A stretch of DNA of 64,000 bases, taken from the NCBI GenBank assembly GCA_029817715.1, contig JARUPY010000396.1, forward strand, positions 2,232,001 through 2,296,000, read 5' to 3'. The notes beneath the pieces were generated by a model. That model saw nothing but the letters and a program-made list of their open reading frames with translations, did not search any database and was not told the DNA's origin. The DNA comes from Melastoma dodecandrum (Eukaryota > Streptophyta > Magnoliopsida > Myrtales > Melastomataceae). Every line of letters starts with the position of its first letter. Position 1 is the first letter of the stretch. A program made the position numbers and the translations under genes. Shown one piece after another: positions 54,479 through 64,000 of this stretch.

Positions 54479-56938
54479 ATGGTCGGTTTGACTGAATATG
54501 CAGAAAAATGGGATAGAAACAGAAGACGAGATCGAAGTGGTAGTATTGGGAAGTTGGAGAAGGGGAGATGGTGTTGGGAAGGAAGGAATCGTGCCTCTAG
54601 TCGTTCCTACAGTTATTCTGCTTTGGTGGGGGATTCCGAGGATAAGTCAATGGGGTTAGAGAATAAAAAGGTGTGGATTTGGACGGAGAACAAGGCGGTG
54701 ATGATGGCCGCAGTGGAGAGGGGTTGGAACACCTTCCTGTTTTCGCCTGAAAATCAGCACCTCGCGCTCGAATGGTCATGTGAGTTGCTGTTCTTGAATG
54801 TTTTGAGTTGTTTCCTGGTGCTTTGTCCTCCGGGTTGATGGGTCTTTTATGACCTTTGAATTGGTGATTTGATGTCTGGTTTTGTGAGTTTTTGATTCAT
54901 AAGAGAAAGGAAAAATAGGGAGCTTAGGATATTTGATGATGCTTTCTCATGCATTACTCCGAACTTCAGTTGACATTTTCGGAGAGTAGAATGTGCCTAC
55001 AGCATACTAAATTGGACGCATCTATATGGTGATAGTACAAATGCATTTTGTCGAAGCATCTTAAGAAAGTGAAGCCATCTGTTGTTCTGCTAAAATCGTT
55101 CTTTTTTTGTGATTTCCTTCGTTGAGGATGCAGCAATTGCTTTGATAAATCCTCTGTTTGTTGAAGAGGGTTGCATTTTCGATGGTGAGAAGCACGGAGT
55201 AGCCACAATCAGCCATGTCTCAACTCCCGAAGAGGTACTGATGATTCAATCTGAAGATGGTGGCCCAGTGCAACACCTCGTTGTTGAGCTCCTGGATTGG
55301 CAGGTACTTGGTAGATTTGACTCTCAGTCTTTCATCATCTTATGGCAGTTGTCATGTTCAGTAGTATTTTCCCCTTGCTATGCAAAATGAAGTGCTATTG
55401 ATAATCTTTGCTATTTGATCTTGTTGTTGCATATAATTTTATCTGGACTAATGGGCTCAATTTTTCTTAGATATTGAAGATCTTTCTGAACAATTACATT
55501 TTAGGTTTATTTCATTGGAAGCATTCAAATTTCCCTCGCACTTCCCGCATATGCTGCTTCTGGGTTGTGTTACTGACTTCATTTAATCAGGTAATACCAG
55601 CGGAAAATCTTGTTGCAGCATTTCAAGGAAGTCAAAAGACAGTGCTTGCAGTTTCTACAAGTCCAGGTGAAGCACGAGTTTTCCTTGAGGTAAGGCCAAG
55701 TGATTGAATGTGGGAGATCTGGACTACACAAGCAAAGAAGCTTAAAACTATTTTCCTCATTTGGATGTTTGGACGGCACAAACTATTGTTACATGCCTCT
55801 GTGATCTTTCACATGTGTAGGCACTGGAGCATGGTCTCGGTGGAGTTGTTTTGAAAGCCGAGGATGTCGATGCTGTACTTGGTCTAAAGGTAAATGGCCT
55901 TTAAGCATTCACTATTAGTTTGGGGAATTATTTTTGACAGGGTTGGGGTATGGGATGGATATCAGGACTATTTTGACAGAAGATATGAAGTGAGAGATCT
56001 CCTAGAATTGAAGAAGGGAATCATAACACAAGTCCGTGCCGTCGGAATGGGCGACCGTGCGTGTGTTGATCTGTGTTGCCTGATGAAACCCGGAGAAGGG
56101 CTTCTGGTTTGCTTCTAATCTATTCTTGTTTTCACTGCGTGAGTTCGTTGGCAATTTCATTTCAAATTGGAGAAAGAATCCTTCTGTAGGTCGGATCTTT
56201 TGCGAGAGGGCTTTTCCTCGTTCATTCCGAGTGCATGGAATCGAATTACATTTCTAGCAGGCCCTTCCGTGTTAATGCTGTGAGTTTTAGCATCACAACC
56301 AAACCACACTGAGATCGAGCTCAATGTTGCAATCTCAGTTGCGCTACACGTGTGTTTGTGTCAAGTATATGCTTTATGGAATGCGTAGGGACCTGTTCAT
56401 GCTTACGTTGCTGTTCCGGGAGGAAGAACTTGCTACCTGTCGGAGCTAAAAGCCGGTCAAGAAGTACTAGTTGTAGATCAGAAGGGACATCAAAGAACTG
56501 CAATTGTCGGGCGTGTGAAGATAGAGACTCGACCATTGCTCCTCGTGGAGGCAAAGGTTTGTGCTTCTCCACAGGCATTTCATTTCTACTCTAATTTCAT
56601 GGACTTGACCAATTGGTTACTTTTGCTTCATTACAGCTCAGTTCCGATCCTTCAATGCATTACAGCATATTCCTACAGAATGCGGAGACAGTTGCATTGG
56701 TTCCTTCTCTGCAAGGTCATAACTGGATGCAGTTAAATCTCGCTTAGCACATGTTTTCAATGACGAACCCCCCCCCCCCCAATATCCCTTTCATTTTGCA
56801 GGAGGAAGAGGGGGAGGGGAAACGAAGAGTTCATTGCCGTTGACCACGTTGAAGGTCGGGGACGAAGTCGTGATCAGAACGCAAGGAGGGGCTCGCCACA
56901 CAGGGATCCAAATCGAAGAATTCATAGTAGAGAAATGA
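54479..56938 (+). CDS. 3-dehydroquinate synthase II-type protein (archaeal-type DHQS homologue)
   Basis: Homologue of archaeal DHQ synthase II, which makes 3-dehydroquinate by an NAD-dependent oxidative deamination; plants make it with a different enzyme, so the plant role is open. I recall an Arabidopsis relative, At3g28760. Nine exons, all phases consistent: 54,479-54,779; 55,134-55,303; 55,591-55,689; 55,821-55,889; 55,966-56,106; 56,190-56,279; 56,389-56,556; 56,637-56,715; 56,802-56,938, giving 417 residues. Conserved runs: [128 protein letters not shown]. The N-terminal ~70 residues are Arg/Ser-rich, compatible with a plastid transit peptide; the start is the least certain point, as an upstream exon is possible. 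Confidence 0.92.
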
Positions 56939-57029
56939 ATCAGGGCACAAGTGTAAACAGAAAAAGGGTACTATCACAAACCATGATTTGACCCTTCTAA
57001 AAAAATTATGCTGACTTTGATTTTTTGTT
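56939..57029. other. 3' region of the DHQS II gene
   Basis: Short downstream flank before repetitive DNA starts. Nothing else seen. Confidence 0.4.
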
Positions 57030-58600
57030 TCTAGTGTCCGGATTCACTTGCTTAGCAGATGATAAAGGAGGATGTTTACTCCAAGAAATTCTCACGATCC
57101 AAAGTGTCGAGGAAAGTCTAGCAGTTTGAAATCAGGCTTTAAGGTTAAGGCAAGTAAGTCTATGAGACAAAAAGTCTAAGGTATGGACTTAAACAAGTCA
57201 TAAACAAGTAAGTTTAAGGTATGGACTTAAACAAGTCTACTGAATAAGTCATAACAAATACTATCTGATTTCGAAATTCTTGAAATATGATTGGAGAGCT
57301 TGTTGTATCCTAAGCTTAAGAAAGTTATGGAGTGGTCCCATATTGTGATCTCATACTTTAAGGGACTAGTTAGTTGGAGCAAAAGACTAGAAGTCTACCA
57401 GAGGTAAGTCTATAGTCTTTCGTGAATTAATCAGCATGCATGACCGGATTCCTGAAATTTTAGGGAAGTTGCGTTCCACTAATTTCACCAAAATGCAGGG
57501 CGATATTCATATTCTTGATTGAGTGATCGGCAAAGTATAAATAGGAGAAGTTTTCTCGTAATAAACATCCATTCATCTAAGGCTAAGGCCAAAAGTGTAT
57601 TGTTTGTCGCAAAGCTCTCTTGCTCTCGATTCCCAATTCTCAGTTTTCAGATCGGTTGCCTTCATCACACCACCATCAACATCCATACCTCAACACTCCA
57701 TCATCCATGTCTATATTTCGCCATACCACTATCAACGATCAGTTTTTGCCATTCCAATTTCACAAGTCTACGATGTCCACATCGACTCTACAATATCCAT
57801 ACGTTACAACTATTGTTTATTTTATTCTTCATCATTTTCATGACCGTAAGCACTTGAATTCAATTATAATTCTTTGTTTTCATCAATACAATTACATTTC
57901 AGTTCTACTATTCATTAGGAATGATCGCATTCCGAACCCCCTGAATTCGTGTCAAATATTTCCTTTTTCGACGAGTTATAATTCCGAAAGAGGTCTGTGT
58001 CGCCACCCAAAAGTTAACTTGAGGTGAGTCACTCTCACTTTATATACTAGTCAACTCCTCGTATATCACTATCCTTTCCCAATCCAAACAACCCCTCCAA
58101 GATGACATGACAATCCCCCAGTCCCTTATCCAAATCTCATTGATCTTGGTGATTTGGGTCTTTATTTTTTTCTCGTCGTTTCTTTTATCTCTTTTATTTT
58201 TGGGTTATTTCATTCACTTGGTCTACTGGTTTTTTAGTTTTGCCCTTCCCAGCTGACTTTTGTTGGGTTGAGAGCGCAATTAAATTAGCGATGCGAGCCA
58301 GCATACCTTGAAGAGGATGACACGCGATGATGATGGCCGGTGAGATTCCGGCCAAAACCAAAAGGATGGTTGTGGAGCTGAGGATGTGAAAGAGAGGAGG
58401 GAACATGTTTTGTTTTTTTTTTCAAGTTCTAAAAGTGGTTTTGAGTTGATTAGGATGTGTGTTTCCTTTTTATTCTTTTCAATGAAATAAACAAAAATAA
58501 TAAAAAATCCAAATTCATCTAGCCTGATCAAAAGGGTGGTTAGAGCAAGTTAGCATTAGGAAATCGAAAATTAAAAACAATAAACTTAAACTTATTGTAA
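57030..58600 (+). repeat. LTR-like repetitive DNA
   Basis: Contains a duplicated ~40-bp unit (AGGTATGGACTTAAACAAGTC at 57,179 and 57,219), a TATA box TATAAATA at 57,536-57,543 followed by AATAAAC and a CA-rich leader, which looks like a solo LTR in forward orientation. Ends are not defined. At 58,194-58,406 on the reverse strand a 70-codon open frame begins with a hydrophobic stretch; not convincing as a gene. Confidence 0.4.
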
Positions 58601-60000
58601 ACATATTTATTATGAATGTCATTATGATTTCCATTTATACCTTATTAGTGTACAATCATTTAATATTCCTTCCGTTACAATTATAAAATTCTTTCCGTTA
58701 TAAGATCACTATAAATAAAGAAAGATCTATTGTATATGTACGATTTGAAAATAAACAAGATATTCTTCCCTTTATCTCTTTATTGTATTATTCTATTTCC
58801 TTCTTCATCTTTCCCTTTACTTATTTTACAATACGTTATCAGCACGAAGCCAAATCTCCCTCCTTGTCCTGGAAGCTAAATCAATTGGGGTAGACGATAG
58901 TAACCTCGAAAAATTTCAATTTTATTTTTAATCTCATCATTATTTTTTCTTATAGTCATCATATAGAACCTCACAAAATTGGAGTTCAAGGCCCTTGACA
59001 TCACCGGAAGGAATTACCTTTCATGGATGTTAGATGTTGAAATTCATCTTGCGGCCAACGGTCTTGGAAATACCATCAACGATCAAAACACGGCGTCCGA
59101 CCAAGATAAGGCCAAAGCAATGATCTTTCTTCGCTGTCATCTTCACAAAGGTTTAAAAATTGAGTATCTCACCGTGAAAGATCCCTTGGTCTTGTGGAAT
59201 AATTTGAAAGAAATGTATGATCATTTGAAAACAATCATTCTTCTAAAGGCTCAGTTTGATTGGCCGCATTTTTGCATTCAAGATTTTAAATGGTGAGCAA
59301 ATACAATTCGACATTATTTCGAATTACTTCTCAATTGAAATTATGTAGAGAAACTATTACTGACAGAGACATGTTGGAGAAAACATTCTCCACTTTTCAT
59401 GCATCAATGTGCTCCTGCAGCAACATATCGTGCAAAAGTTTTTGAGAAATATTTTGAATTGATTTCATGTCTCCTTTTGGCCGAACAAAACAACGAGCTT
59501 TTGATGAAGAATCATCAGGCCCGTTCGACTGGATCTGCTCCATTCTCCGTAGTGAATGCGACATCATATGGAGGACAACAACGTGGTCGTGGTCGTGGCC
59601 GTGGTCCCAGTCGTGGCCATGGAAATGGATGTGACGTGGTTATGGTCGAGGACATGGTGGTGGTCGGTATTATTTTCGAAACAATCGTCCCCAATATATA
59701 GAAAAGAGGAAGAGCGACAAAGAGACCATGATGAAAAAAATGGTCAATTCAACAAGACTGTGGAGAATAAATGTTATCGTTACGGCATGAAGGGGTCGTA
59801 CACCAAAACATTTGACCGATCTCTATCAAGAGTCACTAAAAGGAAAAAGGGCGATTGAGACGAACTTCATTTCTGATGAAGGAAAAGTGGCTTCCGGTGA
59901 TGATAAAATAGATTTTGGCTTTGATGATTTCTCCCAATTTGATGTAAGTGATTTTCTTGTCGAGAATGAAAATAATAATAATGTTATTTAATTTTATTTC
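58600..60000 (+). mobile_element. Ty1/copia Ale-type remnant, gag only
   Basis: A short LTR-like region (about 58,600-58,838, TATA CTATAAATAA near 58,710) leads to the primer-site-like TTATCAGCACGA (58,840-58,851), a signature of Ale/Retrofit-type copia elements. Gag follows; no protease, integrase or RT is present before the AT-rich DNA at 60,000. No partner LTR was found. Confidence 0.75.
58979..59992 (+). pseudogene. copia gag (Ale type)
   Basis: Open in pieces: FKALDITGRNYLSWMLDVEIHLAANGLG, DKAKAMIFLRCHLHKGLKIEYLTVKDPLVLWNNLKEMYDHLK, AQFDWPHFCIQDFKW then a stop at 59,294-59,296. It continues with YRAKVFEKYFELISCLLLAEQNNELLMKNHQARSTGSAPF and a GRGRGRG tract (59,580-59,620). The zinc knuckle is lost: CYRYGMKGSYTKTF keeps only the first Cys (near 59,775). 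The tail (NFISDEGKVASGDDKIDFGFDDFSQFDV) ends at about 59,990. Confidence 0.85.
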
Positions 60001-60189
60001 TCCCGATGTATTTATTTATTTTTAAATAAAATTTCATGATTACCTAATTATATGTTTTGTTGTGTATTTTGATAAAATTAAACTTTTAATTTTAAAATAT
60101 TACAAAGTTTCCATGTAGATTATTAAAAATAAAATTCATCCGTGAATGAAAACATTAATTGTTAGAATATACAATCCTATTTAATTCAC

Positions 60190-61000
60190 ATTAATTGAGC
60201 GCATCAATAAAAATGCCTACAAGATTGATCTTCCGGACAGTTTGGAGTTTCAACCACCTTCAATGTCAATGACCTTATTCCATTTCTTGAAGAAAATGAT
60301 TCTGTGAGTTTGAGAACAATCTCTTTTCAACAAGGAGAGGATGATACAAGGACCATCGACGTACCATCTATTAGAGCTGTCAGCACGCTCATCATCGACT
60401 ATCTTGCCCACCGTTGAAGTACGGACAGAGATCGAAATCCCGTCGAAGGAAGTACCCGTCGAAGCAAGTCTGGTCTCGAAGCAGAAACAACTACTCATTG
60501 AATGATACCGCTGAAGTCTAAGAGTTGCGAAGCCGAAGAGTCGCCTGGAGAAGCTGAATCGTTTTCCTTTCATGCATCTACTCATTAATGCGCTTGCATT
60601 TAAGTTTGTGTCATTCCCAATAAGCCATCGTCCATGAATCTGGCCATACATGCATCTTACCTAGGTTCATTTTCTTGCATTTATATTCTTGTTCGTGTGA
60701 TCCCTATATAATGGGCGCCCTTGTAAGAATTTAGACGAAGAATCTTGAATTGAAAAAAAAACTCTTTGTAAGACTTTGTCTTCTGTCCGAAGTGAATGGA
60801 TTCTCCTTCAACCTATTTCTTCATTTGGTGGATTCCAAGTGCGGATTGAGTTGAGCGTTCAACCGATGGTGGTGTTTTTGTATCCTCCGCGTTGTTCCTC
60901 ACTCTCATCTTGTTCGTGATGGTGTCTTTGTATTCACGGTCAAACGAGTCTATCTGAGTTTTCTTTTACGGTGGTGCATCTGTCCGTGGAGGTTGATCTC
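60190..61000 (+). mobile_element. chromovirus 3' end: integrase C-terminus and LTR
   Basis: NAYKIDLP then, after a frame change, GVSTTFNVNDLIPFLEENDSVSLRTISFQQGEDDTRT (60,205-60,360) is the integrase C-terminal end of a Ty3/gypsy chromovirus. LTR-like DNA follows with TATA CTATATAATGG near 60,701-60,712 and an AAGAATCTTG leader. The rest of the element is missing to the left. Confidence 0.7.
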
Positions 61001-61249
61001 AACCCTTCATGTTTCATCATTTAACCACCTATCCTACACACCTTCCGTCCATACTTCACGTCACTCCATTCCGCACCCTTTTCAGTGACGTTCCCTTCGG
61101 CATTGGAATCATCTATTCCCTACCATCCCCGTATCATATCGCCTCGCTCGGGGAGGACATCATCTGCGTCATCGAAGAATCTTGTTGAGTCAACACGACA
61201 TGAAAACTAATGAGTAACTCTAGAGACGCCAAAATTTCATACGAAAAAT

Positions 61250-61892
61250 GGAGGAATCACACACGACATTACCATTGAGCCACGGATGTCCACTGAGTTA
61301 CTCGAGGTATAACTGAAAGGCTCCGACTCGTCCATGAATCCCCCGCAACATGATATGCACACATGTTGGTCAGCGATGGTAGCTCCCTGACATCAACGAA
61401 AAAGCCCACGGATCGGAAATTGGCATAATCTCGCTGGTTTGTGGACAAAAGACTTAAAAACAGAATTTGCATAAGCTTCCAGGCAGGACTACATTCAAAT
61501 ACTTACACTGAGCAAGACGACAGTTTCCACGGCGTAAGCATCTTTGAATGTAACCAAAGTTGTTCTGAAGTGCTCTCAATATCTGCCACGTTACAATTAC
61601 AAGCAGTTTATTGACACGGGAAAAGAAGCAGTCAAACACAAAATTTGAAGAGAACCGCTATCACAAAATTTATAGACAAACACAACACATGCTTTAGTAA
61701 CTGACCATAATATGGAATATAGAAAGGGTTATTACTAGGTCCTAGAGGGAGAATGTAGCACAAACCTAACAATCTCGACATATTCAGCTACCCGCAATGT
61801 GAAAAGAACTCGTACACTAGCTTCTTCATGGCATTTGGAGATAAGGAGCTGACTTCTACAGCATAACCCCCTGGATACATTTGCTTCGTAAC
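61250..61892 (-). pseudogene. RRM protein pseudogene, BPA1/At1g67950-like
   Basis: Relatives are small RNA-recognition-motif proteins that bind the lipid-transfer protein ACD11. Three exons recognised leftward: 61,892-61,766 (VTKQMYPGGYAVEVSSLSPNAMKKLVYEFFSHCG, then frameshifted VAEYVEIVR), 61,582-61,507 (TTLVTFKDAYAVETVVLLS) and from 61,386 (GATIADQHVCISCC, GGFMDESEPFSY). Lesions: a one-base deletion after FFSHCG and an in-frame TGA at the start of exon 2 where relatives have a Gly of SGE. The 3' end is lost at about 61,250. Splice sites are still recognisable, so it came from genomic DNA and not a retrocopy. Confidence 0.72.
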
Positions 61893-62454
61893 CTGAAAGG
61901 TAAGAGAGAATAATGTAGTCCGAGGCTTATTACAGTAAAAATCACACCTACATTGCAAAGACTGACCTAGTGGCAGCAAAAGAAAGAGCAGAAGTCAGAA
62001 CACCACCCTAGTCCTGCCAAGTTAACTAGATTATTCTTTTGAGTACTATCAATCACGAGACACCTAGTTCACTGACAAGTTAGTATACAGGATATATGCA
62101 TTTGCAGCAGGTAATTTTTGTAGGAAGCAGCACTAGACAATGAGATAGTAATCTGGGTAGTCTGGGAACAAGGCAGATGGATGACTGGCAACCAACATTT
62201 CCGAACCAGGGGACCACAATCTGCAAAATCACCATGACAAAACTTGCAACCCCACTTTTCCATTAGCCAAAAGCTATGGCAATACAGAAGAAGGCCAACT
62301 AGACTGCTACAATCTACAAAACTGAACCCGTAGATAGCAAAGCCACAACTGACAAATCCAACTGAGAACCCACATTCCTGCACCATGCAATCGAAAACAA
62401 TGATCGTGACGGTGACCGTCCCGATAGAGTGATGCGTGGTACGAGTTCGCGGAT
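61893..62454. other. upstream of the RRM pseudogene
   Basis: May contain its degraded 5' part, but I could not place an exon. Open frames here carry no domain. Confidence 0.4.
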
Positions 62455-64000
62455 CACATCTAAATTTGTTGTTGAAGAAGGACCCCTATCTTGGCTTTAC
62501 CCCGACTTCACATCTAAATTTGTTGTTGAAACAGATGCTAGCATAGCAGGGTTTTGTGCAGTACTTATGCAGCAAAATCATCCCATTGCTTATATCAGTA
62601 AGTCGCTTTCTCTGAAACATCAAGCTTTATCTGTTTATGAGAAAGAGTTGCTTTCAATTGTCCATGCTGTGAGTAAATGGCATCACTACTTGAGTGGGCG
62701 GCACTTCCTCATTAAAACGGATCATAAAAGCCTCTAGTTCCTGCTAGAGCAACGTCTGCATATTGAGAGTCAGTTCAAGTGGCTGTCCAAATTAATGGGC
62801 TATGATTATGAGATAGTCTATAAACAGGGTAAAGAGAATGTTGTAGCTGATGCCCTGTCGCGTATGCATGGTTTCGAATTGTTTACTATGGTTGTATAGG
62901 ACTGTTATCCAACTCTATTGGATGAAATTAAGCACACATGGCAGGAGGATGTACAGCTTCAGCGCTTAATTGCAGGATTGCAGGATGGCAGTCTGGTTTC
63001 TTCTGTTTTTAAGTGGCAGCAAGGTTTGCTGAAGAGAGGATCTCGCATTGTGGTGGGACATGATTCAGCTGTTCGATTGAAGATTATCTAGGTTTTCCAC
63101 TGCAACTCTGTGGGTGGCCATTCTGGTGTGTGGGCTACCACGAAGCGAATTAGTCGTTATTTCTTTTGGAAGGGCCTGGATAGGGATGTCAGGAACTATA
63201 TACGGAATTGTGATGTCTGTCTTCGCTGCAAGTATGAGAATGTGGCCACTCCAGGACTTTTACAGCCACTGCCTATTCCAGTCGGCATTTGGCAAGAAAT
63301 CTCTTTAGATTTCATTGAAGGGTTACCCCGTTCACAGGGCAAAGAGACTATTCTAGTGGTCGTGGACCGGTTAACTAAATACAGCCATTTTATTGCCTTA
63401 TCTCACCCTTATTCAGCTAAGACAGTGGCTCAGGCGTTCATTGATAATGTGTTTAAGTTGCATGGCTTACCTACCACGGTGGTTAGTGATCGGGACGCCA
63501 TCTTCCTCAGCCGTTTCTGGCAGGAATTGTTTAAACTACAAGGAGTCGAGTTGCACCTTTCCTCTACATACCATCCTCAAACAGATGGGCAAACGGAGGT
63601 GGTCAACCGTTGTCTTGAAACATACCTGCACTGCATGACTGGAGACCGACCTCAAGATTGGTGCAAGTGGCTCTCTTTGGCAGAATGGTGGTACAACAGC
63701 ACTCATCATTCCACCATCCAAATGTCCCCTTTCGAAGCTTTGTATGGTTACGCGCCTCCCTTGCACATTCCTTATTTTCCTGCTGACAATGTAGTTGCAG
63801 AAGTGGATGCAGTATTACGGGATAAGGAAGCCATGATCCATTTGCTGCGGTTCAATCTGGATCGGGCCCAGCATCGTATGGCAATTGGCTGATAAGCATC
63901 GTACTGAACGCGAGTTTGCCATTAGAGATATGGTTTATGTGAAATTGCAGGCTTATTGCCAGGTTAGTGTGCAACGTCGCAGTAACCAGAAGTTATCTCC
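62455..64000 (+). mobile_element. Ty3/gypsy chromovirus (Del/Tekay-like), RNase H-integrase part
   Basis: Forward-strand fragment starting abruptly inside the RT-RNase H boundary and continuing past the window. RNase H: TDASIAGFCAVLMQQNHPIAYISKSL, EKELLSIVHAVSKWHHYL, KTDHKSL, then ENVVADALSRM. Integrase: HHCC domain (HCNSVGGHSGVWATTKRISRYFFWKGL..CDVC), catalytic LDFIEGLPRSQG, VVSDRDAIFLSRFW and [16 protein letters not shown] with D, D and E all kept. One frame holds from 62,455 to about 63,880 apart from TAG stops at 62,735, 62,897 and 63,089; a frameshift follows near 63,880. The 5' half of the element is absent. Confidence 0.9.
63110..63892 (+). pseudogene. integrase core, longest open segment
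   Basis: 260 codons without a stop, covering the zinc-binding part and the whole catalytic core of the Del/Tekay-like element with all three acidic residues. After RAQHRMA the frame is lost and the C-terminal part (LADKHRTEREFAIRDMVYVKLQ) runs in another frame to the window end. Confidence 0.88.

Noticed and set aside
58194..58406. 70-codon reverse-strand frame with a hydrophobic N-terminus
   Set aside because: Could be a small secreted peptide, but it has no cleavage-like site or family match and lies in repetitive DNA.

Overview
The window is nuclear DNA of a flowering plant, most likely a eudicot; the species cannot be named from sequence alone. Evidence: genes split by short GT-AG introns, plant-only families (IQD calmodulin-binding protein, double-AP2 factor, PL1 pectate lyase, plant mobile domain), and a dense load of Ty3/gypsy, Ty1/copia and Mutator-like elements, all broken to some degree.

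Layout. 1-8.3 kb: reverse-strand Ty3/gypsy element of Tat type (its left part lies outside the window), ending in an LTR with a 27-bp minisatellite at its outer side. 8.7-16.3 kb: gene island with a pectate lyase (+), a WRI/ADAP-like AP2 factor (+, seven exons including a 9-nt micro-exon) and an intronless secretory/membrane protein (-). 17.1-25.9 kb: a Mutator-like element (MULE) on the reverse strand, carrying a mudrA-type transposase and a plant-mobile-domain gene, bounded by very GC-rich palindromic inverted repeats and flanked by two diverged direct repeats that look like LTRs. 26-29.2 kb: decayed chromovirus next to a truncated GUF1/EF4 pseudogene. 29.9-30.5 kb: a MITE with a perfect 9-bp target duplication. 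30.7-31.7 kb: a small three-exon gene (-) of unrecognised family. 33.4-48.5 kb: a forward-strand Tat element split by two later insertions, an internally deleted copia element (34,549-37,224, TSD GTACC) and a reverse-strand Reina-like chromovirus (41,187-45,722, TSD ATATG). 48.5-48.9 kb: second MITE copy. 49.4-56.9 kb: second gene island with an IQD gene and a nine-exon gene for an archaeal-type 3-dehydroquinate synthase II homologue, both +. 57-61 kb: LTR-like DNA, an Ale-type copia gag remnant, and a chromovirus tail. 61.25-61.9 kb: RRM pseudogene resembling BPA1 (-). 62.45-64 kb: RNase H-integrase part of a Del/Tekay-like chromovirus, running off the window.

The intact genes are unrelated single-copy functions (cell wall, transcription, secretory membrane, calmodulin signalling, shikimate-like metabolism) and form no pathway together. 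The transposable elements share one pattern: many of their stop codons and lost catalytic aspartates can be explained by C-to-T change on one strand or the other, as expected for long-methylated DNA. Exon coordinates given below were placed by hand from splice signals, reading frame and family sequence as I remember it; no alignment or search was run.
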